NCBI GenBank assembly: GCA_015680905.1
Contig: CM027382.1
Coordinates: forward strand, 3,844,001-3,908,000
DNA length: 64,000 bases
Source: Coptis chinensis
Lineage: Eukaryota > Streptophyta > Magnoliopsida > Ranunculales > Ranunculaceae
Reading direction: 5' to 3'
This document shows positions 12,224 through 26,100 of the stretch, one piece after another. Position numbers and translations under genes: made by a program. Positions within the stretch are counted from its first letter, which is position 1. Each line of letters opens with the position of its first letter. The notes under the pieces were generated by a model. It worked only from the letters and a program-made list of their open reading frames with translations, made no database searches and was not told the origin of the DNA.

Positions 12224-12493
12224 GGCCACATTGGAGGAGGCACACATTTTGTGAAACTCGTGCTTGAAGATGATAGTCCTATTCCACCACTTGCTCCAGG
12301 ATGGGAGTCATTTGCATGGATAGAAGCTTGGGATTGGGCAACTATAATGGGACCAAGGATCGTGAAGTGGTATAAAAGGGCCCCCAAAAAATGTTATGGA
12401 TTTAGACTTTTCGTAACTATCTTTGTACTAACAATATTTTTTTGCTTTAATATTTATTTTGTGTATGTATATATACTGTTAGAAATTGCATAA
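12224..12493 (+). pseudogene. OTU domain C-terminus of the interrupted MULE-OTU gene
   Basis: Directly after the LTR element the reading resumes with HIGGGTHFVKLVL, which fits the catalytic-His strand of an OTU protease. IPPLAPGWESFAWIEAWDWA follows and the frame stops at 12491. Removing the LTR element and one GGCCA copy brings 5458 next to 12229; a frame change before the junction is still needed because the upstream frame meets TAG at 5452. This shows that the left and right parts were one gene. Confidence 0.8.
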
Positions 12494-13517
12494 TGTATTA
12501 GAATATGTCAGAAATGGTATTAACTAGTTTTTGTTAAGTGCTGTGTAGATAGTATTAATATGTCAGAATATGTTAAGTGCTATGTAAATTGTATCAATTT
12601 GTTAGAATGTTAAGTGCTCTGTAAATGGTAGAATATGTCAGAATGTGTAATAATCTACTAATATGTCAAAAATTGTAATCTGTCAGAAAACTGTTAGAGA
12701 TTGCTTCATGTGGACTTCGATCAGTTTGAGTTTATGACTATTTAGTACCACATACTATCATTTTTTTCCCTAAATGGTACATGTACTTTGTTTCTCGCCT
12801 ATTAGTACCACGAACTCTTAATTTGGTTCAATTTAGTATCTCCGTCTATCTTCCATCCCAATCCGTCAAATTTGTTTAACGGGGACCTCAAGTGTTTAAC
12901 CACGTGCCAAAGTAAAGATGATACATACTTTGGTATGCTATATATTATGTATCATTCTTACTTTAGCAGACCAAAACTTCTAGTAAGAATGGTGAGAACC
13001 AAATGATAATGGGGCTCAACAGGATGTTATGTAGTATGTATCATTCAGAAAATTGTATGCTACATAGTATGTATCATCCTTATTTTGGCAGACCAAAACT
13101 TCTAGTAAGAATGGTAAGAACCAAATGATAATGAGGCTCAACAGGATGCTATATAGTATGTATCATACAGAAAATAGTATGCTACATATTAATTATGTAT
13201 CATCCTTACTTTGGCAGACCAAAACTTTCATTAAGAATTGTGAAAATCAAGTGATAATGGGGCTCAACATGATGCTATATAATATGTATCATCTAGAAAA
13301 TGGTATGCTACATAGTGTATATCATCCACTGAGAAACCGAAAACTTGTGTGAATTAGGGCCCATAAATTAGCCGAGACTTATTGGGGTGTAATAAATCAG
13401 AAATTCACGAGATTTCAAACGGAATTTGGACATAGACTGTCGGTTGACACATCTATCTATATTAAATGACACACACTCACCAACTCGTCAGTCGAAAAAC
13501 ACACCTTCTTCTTCTCC
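12494..13517. other. Spacer with a 122-126 bp tandem repeat
   Basis: No gene is seen. The segment 12925-13335 holds about three copies of a 122-126 bp unit containing GGCAGACCAAAACTTC (12965, 13087, 13213) and the motif TAGTATGTATCAT. The presumed promoter and leader of the GOST gene lie just right of it. Confidence 0.75.
12925..13335. repeat. Tandem repeat, unit 122-126 bp, about 3 copies
   Basis: Three imperfect units repeat GGCAGACCAAAACTTC, GAATGGTGAGAACCAAATGA and GGGGCTCAACAGGATG. The third carries a 4-base insertion. Copies of TATGTATCAT recur within each unit. Confidence 0.88.
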
Positions 13518-15691
13518 ATGGATTTCGGGTTGATCCATAAAAAAAGATATAATATTATTATTCTCTCACTTGTTCTTCTCCTAGTTTTTTCATCAGATAT
13601 AAAACAAGTAAAATGCTCAATCCATTTCTACGACCATGACTCATTTAAAGAAGTCGGAAACTCTTTTCTTTTATCCGGTGGTAGTGAAGGCATTGTCTCA
13701 TCTTCTGGATCTGATGAAACACGTTCTTTCATCAGGTATTTATATATGCATATTTATTTTCCTCTATTTCCACATTTTTAACTGATGTATTCAAGATCTG
13801 TAGGTTTGAGAACATTACATTTTGGAGAAATGAGGAAGCAGCTGAAAAGCATTCGCTAATACAAGCATTTATATTTGAAGCTGCTGATAGGGATAATATT
13901 GGTGGGTCTGCTTATGGTGGACAAAGGTCTATATGTTGTACACCTGATCTTGCTAAACTTGAAGGTTGTAAGCAAGGTGAAATTATTAGAAGGCCTTCTG
14001 CTACTAATGTTAAGTGGCCTATTGTGTTGAATACACACTTCAGTGGGAATGATAGGACAACTGTTATGGAAGCAACAGAGGTTGTTATTACAAAGACTGG
14101 GATGTATAATTTGTTTTTCGTGTCGTGTGATCCTGGTTTAAGGGGACTTGTGATGAGTGGAAAGACATTGTGGAAGAATCCTGATGGTTATTTACCTGGG
14201 AGGATGGCACCGTTAATGAACTTTTATGCAATTATGTCGCTTGCGTATTTGGTGCTTAGTGTTATTTGGTTTTCTCAGTATGTTAGGTTTCGGAAAGATA
14301 TATTGCAAATACAGAACTGTGTTGCTCTTGTTATTGCTCTTGGTTTGTTTGAAATGACGCTTTGGTGGTTTGAGTATTCACGGTTTAATATTATGGGGAC
14401 AAGGCCGGTTGGAATCACGACTTGGGTTGTCACAGTTGGTGCTGTGAGGAAAACTGTTTCTAGGCTTCTTATACTTTCTGTTTCCATGGGGTATGGTGTT
14501 GTACGACCTACTCTTGGCGGCCTTACCTCGAAAGTGCTTCTCCTGGGGGTAACCTACTTCTTGGCGTCTGAGTTATTGGATATTGCTGAGAATGTAGGAA
14601 CCATCAATGATATATCGGGGAAAGCAAGACTCTTCTTGGTTCTTCCAGATGCATTCCTGGATGCATTTCTGATACTATGGATTTTCACTTCTCTTTCTAA
14701 GACGCTTGAACAGCTACAGGTATCTAAAATACTTATGAATTGAATAGAATAATAATTGAATAGCGACTATATAATCTGCTTCAAAAGCTATCAGCTTAAG
14801 GAATGCCTAGTAGTTGTTCAACGTTGTTATTTATGATCTCCTTCCGGTATGTTATATGCCTCTCGGTTTTACTTTTATTAAGTGTTCCCTTACATTGAAT
14901 TACTATTTCACAGGCGAAGAGGAGTTCAGTGAAGTTGGATATCTATAGGAAATTTTCAAATGCATTAGCAATTGCTGTTATTGCTTCAGTTGTTTGGATT
15001 GGCTATGAGGTATGTTTCTTCACTTTGGAAGAGTTCAGTGAAGTTGTTATTGCTTCAAATGCTGTTATTTATGTGTTGAAAAATTATATAAAAAAAAACG
15101 CGTAATTTCTTCTCACTTGGGATATGCTTTTTTACGTAGACTTCTTGTAATGAGGTCACATTATCTGTCAAGACTGTTAGAGAAAATCTTAGGTTATCAT
15201 CTCCTAGTTATGAACACGATGTTGTCCCTACAACCATATATAATTCTTGTCTTAAAGTCTCTGGTTTTCCTAAGAGAGGACTTCACACCTGTAGGTATAC
15301 TTCAAAGCAACAGATCCCTTCAGCGAACGGTGGCAAAGTGCATGGATCATCACTGCTTTCTGGGATGTTCTTGCTTTTTTATTGCTCTGTGTTATCTGCT
15401 ATCTTTGGGCCCCTTCTCAGAGTTCTCAACGGTGCGTTCATTTGATTTTTGTTATGCAGAATGGTCAAAAGACATGGGTCCTAGGTATTAATTTCTCATA
15501 ACTAATATTTGTGTTTGCCAATCAGATATGCCTACTCGGAAGAAGCTGAGGAAGATTTTGAGGAGGAAGAAGCTCAATCTTTAACTAGAGGGCCACCAGA
15601 AGGAGATGTCAGTTTAGTTAAGCAAGAGAAGAATGTTGGAAACATCGTTCTTGATCTGGAAGACGACACTGGTGATGGAAAAAGACAATGA
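13518..15691 (+). CDS. TMEM87/GOST-type seven-transmembrane protein (lung seven-TM receptor family)
   Basis: Five exons (13518-13735, 13804-14719, 14914-15009, 15295-15431, 15526-15691) join in frame to 510 codons plus stop. An N-terminal hydrophobic signal (IIILSLVLLLVF, residues about 14-25) precedes a lumenal domain with an ICCTPDL..EGC cysteine pair. Seven hydrophobic helices follow from LMNFYAIMSLAYLVLSVIWF onward, including MTLWWFEYSRFNIMGT, DAFLDAFLILWIF and the last helix (TAFWDVLAFLLLCVICYLW). The cytosolic tail is acidic (EEAEEDFEEEEA). Family members act in the Golgi and endomembrane system; the exact role in plants is not settled. The start is the first ATG, which directly gives the signal peptide. 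All splice sites are GT-AG and no lesion is seen. Confidence 0.9.
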
Positions 15692-17141
15692 CCGCCAAGA
15701 ATCCTTGTAGAGATTGTAAGAATGTATTGTAAGAAGCACTTGCTCAAACAACAGATTTAGTAATTTAGAAGGTTTTGATTGAATTTTGTGTCTTCAGTTA
15801 TTACATTTGAGTTGTCACAAGATCCCGTAATCCCATTTATGTTTAAGTTTTTCAATGGTCAGTACTATTTAGAGCCAATTTCACTCTAAAAGGCTTATCC
15901 TATCTGGTGAAAGCTCAAGTTAACAGATTCCAGAATAGTTGGAAAAATTAGGCCAATCAAACATTTCTGTGTCGAACAGGACCAGTAAGGTCGAGTCAAA
16001 TTCTTGCTTCCTCTTTTGACGCGTTCACAGTTAATGTGCCTATGTACAATGCTCCCAAGGCCAGATTTAAAGTTTGAAGCACTGAAGCCACTGATGTTGC
16101 TTATCTTTTCTCTTTTGTTTTCGACAATCCACTGATGCTGTTTACCACATCAACTGCAAATACTAAATTTTCAATGTTTACCAACGCGACAATATGTTTT
16201 GCTGATTAAAATTAGAGAGGTGACAAGTCCAGATATGAAGATTAAAATCACTGATGAATAATATTTGCTTGGCAGTCGTCCAAGCCAACGCCTAAACTTA
16301 ATGGGATCAGATGTAAAGTAAAGCAAACGGCAAAAGGAGGAACTGCGTGGAAAAGATGGGTGACGACAGAATCGGCAGGGTTATGTTAGTAAGAGCAAAT
16401 TGCCCCACCCACATATTGAACATCCATCTAGGGTGAAGGAGTGCTTCGTGAAATTGGGAATTTGGGATAAGCACGCACACAATCTTAATGCCAGCCATGA
16501 GTTGTATAAGCTGTTCCAATATTTAAAGATATTTTTTTCCCCATAATGATTGACTAAGTACTGTTTTAGCTCTCAATTCAGTATGGCAGAATGTGGATAT
16601 CCTGTCATTGACAGAAGTTTGCTCCAAAAGTGGCTCGGCCAGACAAGATTAGAGTTGGCCAGTCAAATAGTTTCAGTAAGATTTCAATTTGCAAAACTAT
16701 TGGGTGCACATCATCATAAACATGTATATATCATCAGCATCAAGTTTTCATTCTGAGTCTCCAATCAGTGAAAAACAATACGATAGGAGACCTAAAACCT
16801 AAAAGACATTGCAGCAGTGACATACTGTTAGTATGTATTTAGTCCAATGGAATAGGATTGAAACCATCACAACATTGATAATTCAGCACATTCATTATGG
16901 ATGAACGCCAGTGTCAAAAAATTAAACAAAATCACTACATTCTGGAGAGACGAAGTTGGAGCAACAGCAACACATTCTCAATTTCTCAGCTATCAAGTTT
17001 TGTTTTTTCCACCCATATATCACTCTTTATTGTACTTGCACAATTTTTGTATAGAATGAGAATGTATGCTTACAACACTTCCTTTTTCAATTTCAAGACA
17101 GCCATGAAGGCTTTTGTTTCTCCCAATGTGAGAATGTATGC
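15692..17141. other. Convergent intergenic region between GOST and LepA
   Basis: The region holds the 3' flanks of both genes and no convincing reading frame. Near the LepA stop, a 72-bp segment is duplicated (17058-17129 against 17130 onward). Confidence 0.6.
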
Positions 17142-17185
17142 TTACAATACTTCCTTTTCCAATTTCAAGACAGCCATGAAAGCTT
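17058..17185. repeat. 72-bp tandem duplication of the LepA stop region
   Basis: GAGAATGTATGCTTACAA occurs at 17058 and 17130, followed in both by CTTCCTTT..CAATTTCAAGACAGCCATGAA. The copy at 17130 contains the real stop and last codons of LepA; the copy at 17058 lies in the 3' untranslated region. Confidence 0.85.
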
Positions 17186-20100
17186 CTTGGGGTACATCAA
17201 CTTTACCAATTGCCTTCATTCTTTTCTTCCCTTCAGCCTGATCACATTAATAAAAAGAAATGCGTAGCACATAAAGTGAGAATATATCTAGGCTAAGCCA
17301 CTATAAGCACTAAGCAGCATTTTCGTCTTTCTTTCTATATTGAATAAATCCATTATCTAAACCAAGGATTCAGAGAGGGTGCCCTCACTTCAGCAGAAAA
17401 GATAGGGTACCCTTGCATGAGCGAGCAGGTATGAACTATGGTATTATCCATAGAACCCTTGTATACCTGTAAACTTGGTGGATTTTACAATGTTGGGTGC
17501 ATATTACGCTCTACTAAAAAACTCTTAATTCTCCTAAAAGATTCCAGTCATGGCCCAAAGATTGGATATTGATATGCCAAGGATTCCACATAATTTCTAG
17601 GTTCACATATGTTCAGCATCTTAGAATAGATGCACTTGTAAAAGCTCAATGGTAAATATTTACTCCCAATCTCCTAAAACATTTCCACATCCTAAAACAT
17701 TTCCACATCTATAAGAGCAAACTTCTGTAAAGAACATTATGACGAAGGATGAAAGTTAAGTACCTGTTTCTTCAGTAATTTCTTCTTCCTAGTGATGTCA
17801 CCACCTAAAAAGAATATAAAATTAGTTCACATCCTAAATAATCTCTTCACCTGAGATAATAACGACCATAAACCTAATCACACTCCAGGGGTACGTTTGA
17901 AGCACACATATTGGCCAGAGTGACCACTGAACATTGCAAAAGGATTTATCTTACCATAGCATTTTGATAAGACATCCTTCCTAATTGCTGATAAAGCTTC
18001 GCTAGCAATCACCTTGGCTCCTATCGTTGCCTGCCATGGACAATATACACGTGCTCTTGTAGATCAGACACAAGCTTACGGACAAAACAGTATACATTCA
18101 TGAAATCCTATCAAAACCTCCACGCAAGAACCTCCAGACAAATTGAGAAAAGAAGCAATAGGAGAAAAATCAAAATGAAGTACAATGACATTGTGGTCAA
18201 AGTATATTAAACGCGCCATTTGGAGGTGTGTGCAATAATAAGTCAATTCGACTATTATATAAATAATTGAGTCATGTAATATCTTAGGTTTCTGTTGATC
18301 TCAAGGATATCCAATTTGCCTACATAATGCCTTGAAATATCACTAGTTGAATATATTACCATATGTTAGGTATATAAATTGCATATTGATGAACCTTTGT
18401 ATTTCTTTCTCTTTTTTAAGTATAGAAGGTTAAAAAATCGAATACAGCAGATAAAGTTATAATCCAATCGATCCTTGACTAAATTCAACATAAGAACATG
18501 GGTTCGACAATAAATCAATTCTACATGCCATGCAATCTCCGGATATTCTAGAATAATTTGGATCTCTTGCAACGGAAGCAAAAGTTTGCAAAGAATCAGT
18601 ATTAACTTCCTAATTGAACAAATAAACGTACATGCTTTAATTTTTCCTTTCTATTTTAATAATAGCATGCTCCTAGAGTTAGTAACATTAGCATGTGGTT
18701 CATTGATTGACATAAGCCCCGTTTAGGCATTTTTCAAAAACCAATTTTATAAATCATAGAGATTAATGATAGTAATGATTTTACTGCTGATACTCATTTT
18801 ATGGTTCTCTGCATTCTAAGAATAAACAATAATGAATGAAATGATTCTTACTTGGATGGGCACTTTAAACATTTGACGTGGTATAAGCTCCTTCAGTTTT
18901 TGAGTTAAAGCTCTCCCTACAGCGTAAGCCTGCAAAGGTGCATCATTGACATGCATTTATTTCATTGAAAAATGTCAGACACCAATTTTTCCCTCCAAAA
19001 GAGGTTAACAATTGAAGCTTCAGTCTGGATACTTAAATCGGCAGTTTTCCTGTGGCTAGACATTTCATATTCTAGATCAACTAAAACAAGATTATTGAGA
19101 ATTAAGACTGGTTTCAGATGATATAAGCAATAAACACGTTTGAGAGTTCATAATTCTAAATGGTATGTAGCAGTCTACTGGATCAAAACTCAAAAGTCTT
19201 TTGAGCATAAAAAGACGGAGTTAACCAATAGTTTTGGTGGCTTCAGTTCCACTTATAAATATTTGCTTATGCTCATGGTTATTTCTAAGCATTCTAAGAT
19301 GATACAACAGAACTATTTTTTTTTCTCTTCCTGCATTACACAAATCCTATAATGATAATTCAAATAATTCACTTTCTCTCAATCACCTTATCCTTGTGGA
19401 CAATGGTCGCCAATGGATCAACACGATCACCATTGATTTGAATGTCAAGTTTAACCAAGTCACTTTCCCTATACCTGGCAGTCAGGGAAGACAGATTATC
19501 AATAATCAGAATGTGCTACAAGAGATGGTGGGAGACAATAATGGATTATGCACGCATGTGATAAACTAAATAGATTTATATGATTGGACATAATTAGTTT
19601 TTTACGCATTTCTTCATTGATAGACAAAGAGGGAATGTATAAAAGAGTCTCTACCCAACAAATGAGTATTCCATGCTTGCATATCCCTTACTTCTAGACT
19701 TCAGCTGATCAAAAAAGTCCCCCACCATCTGCACGATGAGCTCAAGAATGTGAAGATGCAAGTCAAACATATTATGTAAATAAAGCTGATGTGATGTTTA
19801 TCTCATAAGACAATTTAGAATGAGTCAAAAAGGAGAAAAATGTACACTTTCAACAGATGGAGGTTTGACAACTCGAAGCATTGAAAAATCAAATAAAAAT
19901 TACAAATAAATTGCAATATGGAAGACTACCTCGGCTAGTGGTAATTCATATGTGATTGACGCTCTATTCTCAGTCACATATTTCATTTCTTTAAATTCAC
20001 CCTTCGATCTTGAGTAAGCTCCATGAGAGAACCAATATATTCTTTTGGAGTGAGCAATTCAATCTACAAAATTTGGTTTGTAAACAGAAAAATGTCAGTC

Positions 20101-23100
20101 AGTCAAACAGACGCGGAGAAATGACAGAAAAATATCTTAAAAGAGAAAAAGAACCTTGACATAAGGCTCCTCAATGGACTTCCTCCTCCCAGGTTCAGGA
20201 AGCGCTGATGGATTTGAGCACTCAACCTAATTTAAGCACATAGTTATCCAATATCAGTTATCAGTACTCAGTAGTAGTATGATCTCTGTACTGAACACAG
20301 AATGGTAATTGGAATGAGAATCTCCGAGGGAGCTTGGAAGCCATGATCGGGTTAGGCCAAATATCAAAATGATAATATTCTTAAAGACTGCCAAAAGAAA
20401 CATAAATAATATACTGAAGCATTGTTGCATATAAGTGAAAACCATAAAACTTGACCTTAGGCAAAAAAAGGAGCTCTCGAGACCTTTCCACAGTTTGACT
20501 GAGGGAAACAGATTTTTCAAAACAATTGTTTTAGCTTCATAAAATTTATATCTAACAATGAGTTTGGAAATCTAATGAACATCTTCCATATATTGCGATC
20601 TCCAATCTGATGAGAAGTAAATTGAATTTTGCTTTTCTTTTTTAGCTTTAAGATGAGTGTTTCAATAAAATTTCTAGACTACCCACCCACCCAATCCAAG
20701 ATCCAACCGGGGAGGGGGTATGTCTATAATGCTCTTTTGAATGATAATCACTTTTCACCAATTACTTGCTCGACATACATATTAAATCAACTAGGAAGGA
20801 AAATAACTACCTCCCACTAGCTACAGCTAACCAGCAAGTACAGTTGATCAGAGAAACTGGAAGAATACGGTTGATTAAATAGTTTGTCAAAACTAAAATA
20901 ACCATATTCATGTATAGTATTTTTCTTTCATATTAATGTTCTTTTTCTTTTTGCTATAGTGCAAGAAATGCCTTCTCTTGTAATAAGATTAATTGAAATG
21001 GTTGTTATTTTAAATCTTTTATGCTCATGCAAAGTGCCCAAATAAGTACATATGCCTACAGAATAATGACCATAAGAGCATTCCCAATGCAAGTCACTAT
21101 GAGGGGAAATAGGGATTTGTCACCCTTATGGAGCCAAAAACCCTTGCCTAATGCAAGGGTGACAAATCTGGTAGCTTGTAACTCAGTGACAATGAGGGTA
21201 GCACCTGCTACGGAGATAGCTGCTGAGTTATGAACTTCGGACGGGACCTTTTATTCCGTCTTGCATCTATTTTCAATTTTTTTTTTCTTTTTTTTATTCC
21301 GTCCTGCGAGTTTTTTCAACTTTTTTTTTTTTTTGTTTTTTTTTTTTTTCGGACGGGATGTTTCATTCCGTCCAACGTTTTTTTTCGATATTTTTTCATT
21401 TTTTACATTTAGACTGAATACGTTTTAAAACCACCTCTGCATTGGGCAACCCCTCGTAGCTTTTCACCATAAAGGTAGCCAAGAGAGGAAATTGTCCTAC
21501 GTGGAGGTGAAAACTTGTTGCTTGCATTGGGAATGCTCTAATATGAAGCTAAATCATGCCACTTGATGTATTCAATGTTCTAATTTCAGAAAACACAATT
21601 AACAAATCCCAGAGACTAATAACAGGCAAAGCATTTCTTAAGAAAAGAGAGCAAACAGGAGGAACGAAATAATCTATAAATACTTCAATTTAAGATATGA
21701 AACGATGGTAGAAGTGTGTTTAGGATTGAGCAGAAATTACAGTATCACCATTCACACAATTCACTTGGTATACAACACTTGGAGCAGTAGTTATCAGATT
21801 CAAGTTGTACTCCCTCTCAAGCCTTTCCTGAAAATAGAAATCATTTAGAGAAAAGTTGGTGAGATTCCCAAGAAACAGCACACATTACAAAATTGCATGT
21901 TAACTAACGGACATTTAGTAATTTGCAGAGTATAGAAGTATAAAACACATAAAGAGAAATTACAGAGACAATAGATATTAGACCTTTTAATAATGCTTAC
22001 GAAGCATATATTGTATATTAGTTGCAGGCCAGTTTTACAAAAGGCATACTACGTGTCTATGACAATTTTAATACTTGGAACTTACTTTCAAAGGTAGATT
22101 ACACTTTGAGATCTTTCTTATGTAATTGGTTATTACATCAATACATGAACATATCCAATATGTACAACTTCCTCAAAACTTTTGCCCTTAAATGCTGAGA
22201 TCTTTCTTATGTAATTGGTTATTACGTCAATGTGTAATTGGTTATTACATCAATACATGAACGTATCCAATATCTACACCTTCCTCAAAACGATTTTCCC
22301 TTAAATGCAGATGCAAAGTATCAGGCCCACGACATATTGTGGTGAAAGCAGTAGTGTTCATAGTGTGTCTTTGACAGAATGTTCATAATACTGTATTAAC
22401 ACTTACTAGACTCTTAAACAGCCTACTACTGGATATTGTAGGTAGTTTACTAGCCACAAAGTCAGTAGATCTTGTTTTCACTGGCAAGGTGTAGTTCGCA
22501 GTTACCAGATCACCTTTATGAAACTTCAACAATTAGAAAAAGACCATTCCCAAATAGTGAAATATTAGTCTTAGGTTGGTGATGAGCATGTTATATTGCC
22601 AAATTAGGACTGCCTATGGGATATAAAGGAATAGTGAGAACTAAATATACCTGAACAATTTCCATATGGAGAAGCCCCAAAAATCCACATCGAAAGCCAA
22701 AACCCATTGCACTTGAAGTCTCAGGTTCAAACTACAAAAAACAAAAAAATAAATAAAACATTTGTTAATGCCAAAACAGAAAATGTTTATTGACACAGTA
22801 GTATCAAACACCGTTAGTCCAACTGATAAAACAAATAAATGTACTCAATATGCTAATTTATTGCAGGCTAACCAAAACGAATGTGCTAAAGAAACACATA
22901 TGGCAAATATGTAAGGCTATCACAAAAGCAAGGATGAGTGTTATACCCCATGGGGGTTTGGTCCCACATCAGTAAGGAAGGTATCACAAAGTAAGGAAGT
23001 TGTCCTACATCCTGAATATATGGCCAATGATAAATCTCATACTAATGTCGAGGCCTTCTGGGACAACCAAGCAATGATGGGGTTCGGCTGTTCGGCTGTT

Positions 23101-26100
23101 TGCCTTGGTGATTTAGTGGGGATCTTATCGGCATGACAGTATGGGTTGGACCGCCACAACGAGGGTTTCTGAGGATGTCATACAGAATGTTTCCTGGTAA
23201 AGTTCTAACTAACAAAAACAACCCCATTTCTCTTGCTCTTGTTAGAGCATAAATGAAATATAAAAAGCATTTGCTTTCGATTTCAAATACTGAAGGAAGA
23301 CTTGTGAAAAGCTGTTCTATCTACTCTTAGAACAGATATTTTAGTAGTTAGCTATTCTTAGTTCCATGTTGAATGCTAACTATCTTGTTTGTAACACTTC
23401 TTATTGGGAATGAAATACAGCTTTTATGGATCAAAAACAAAACATCTGTTCTATGGTAAATCACCTTTAGTGCTGCATCATTAAGCTGGAGCTTCTCCAA
23501 CGCATCCCGCAACTCGGCAAACCTATCAAATACAATTGATCAAATTTGATGGTATGAGTTCAACGAGTGATGGTGATGGTAGAGATGACGAATCCCAATA
23601 ACAATAGCAACAACAATTAAAATAATGATGATAATAGTAATCATTACTATTTTGACTGCTACTACTATCAGTACTATTATTCTTATTACTGCTGCTATTG
23701 CTGTTGTTCTTCTTCTTCTTCTACATAAACTTTTAGGTCGTTACTAACAAGGAAAAGATTATTACTGATCTGCATCCACGGGAAACAAGCCACAAAACAC
23801 CATTGGAGTGGCCTCTTTATATCCAGGCAAGGACTGAACTGCCTTTCTGCCATACTGGGTAATAGTGTCACCAACTCTAGCATCAGCTACTGATCGTATA
23901 GAAGCTGAAAGATAGCCAACCTGAATAGGAATGGGAAAAACTCAAAAAGTAAGATAAGGTAAGCTTGGAAAATGAGAAAAGCATAATAATCAGCATGAAG
24001 ATAAGCTTAATAAGGGCAATAATTGAAACATGCTTCGAATTTGAGCATAGTAATCAGACCACTTAATATATAAAATGTAGGAACCATGAAGATAAGGACA
24101 AAAAACAAAAACTTCGAATGTTATTTTTACCTCACCGGCATACAGTTCATCTACTTGCAACTGATTGGGCGATAAAACACCAATTTCATCGGCATAATAA
24201 TCCTGAGATTCACTAGTAAAATGATAATAATGTCAACAAAAAACAATACCAAAAGAACCTAAAGGGATTGCCAAAAAAAGTACATTGAAATTTCACATCT
24301 AGTTTGTTTTTTGGGTAAGTAGAAAGAGAATGATGGGAGAGATTGTGTCTTCATTTTAACCATTACAGTGCAACTCAAGGTCTACTAAATTTCCATAATG
24401 TGAACAGAAAGATCTTTTATTTTTTGTTTTCTTCTTTGGATAAGGAGTCAACAAATGAAACAAAGAATTGTTCATACTAACTCCAGTTCAAGTAAAATGC
24501 AAGGAGAGTGTACCTTGCCACTAGCCATGAAGTAAATTCTGTCACCTTTCCTTATAGTCCCATCAATGACACGGAAATATACAATAACACCTCTGTATGG
24601 GTCATAGTAACTGCAAAAAATAGAACCAAACTGCTAAGAGAAATACTATAGTAAAGAGAATTGTGCTGCATATAGATCCAAAAGGGCTATACTCAGAATA
24701 GCTGGACCTCGCAAATAATGAGGAAAAAAAAGGATTAATGTCAACATGAAGACTAGTGCAAAGTGCGAACTTTAAAGGAGTTAGCAGACAATATATCTAA
24801 ACTCTGAATCGTCTCCTTTCTTTGTGCTAATACTCTCACAGTAAATTATGTAAAACGACTAGGTGGACTTCATTGGCGCAAACCAAAACAGAACTTCAAG
24901 ATATATGCTTAAGAATGTTTAAATCCAACAAGTCTAGAAGGAATTCCAAGTATTCACTAAAGACACAAAACAAAGGTACCTATAAATCTTGAATTCACCT
25001 GACATAACTAGGATGCAATTGTATGGACACTTTGGAAGGAGAGGAACTTGAGGACCTTCAAACAAAAGAAGATGACCATACACAAGATTGTGGAGGAGGT
25101 CATAGAGACTTTGTCTGATTGGGCTTGTGCCTGCCCGCCAATTAAGGTGTTATTACTGATATTATATGCAATTGGAACACTCTTTAGTATGAGGTGCTCA
25201 CATTTGAATGGTCTAGTAGCTCCTTGATACTTGAGACTCATACGTTTTATTATGTAAGTTATGTAACCTTCTATGTTTAATGAAATGAAATGGATTTTAT
25301 TGATCGAAAAAAAAAACTAGGTTGCAGTCCAGTGAAAGAACTCCAGCAGTAATACTAACAGAAGTTGGGAATACGAACCAGGTGAAAAATGTACATTTGC
25401 CAAGTTTGTGAACATAACCAGGGATTTTTATAGTTTAACATAAGTTTGAAAAAGACTTGCATGAAACACGTGGATTCCATTATGAACTTAAAAAATGACA
25501 AAAGAGTGTTATTAAACTGATGGAAACTTGGTCTCCACCTTCAATATCTGTGTATAATACTGACAAAAATGCTATAAACAAGTGCTATCTTATAATCTTA
25601 GTGTTTGGCTCATGATAGATAGCACTACAAGGAACCAAACAGAAATAATTATAAAACAAAATATCAAAGAATGCAGCAGAAAAGAGAAAAGAAACTCTGC
25701 CAACATCAAAGAACTAAAGTTAATATACTGACATTACCTATCGAATATCAGAGCCCTTAGAGGATTATCAGCCGTATCAGGGGGTGGTGGAACCTTTTTA
25801 ACAATGGCATCTAGGATTTCATTTATACCTATTCCCTCCTGCAAAACAAAGAAAACGACACAACAAAATCACGATAAGTTTTTATGATTTTTATATCTCA
25901 CGTCAAGTCAAAGGCTAGTACAAAATTGCTCATTGAGTTTTTACACACTCCATTCAAGAGCCAGAAAATAAATTTATTATCGCTTGTTAGTTGTTACACA
26001 TTGACAGATGTGAACCACGGTCAACAAGGAAATATGAAAGGTGCATTCTGGGATCCAAAGTGGGGCGGAAGAAAGGAAAAAAAAACACTTTAACTAGGAA

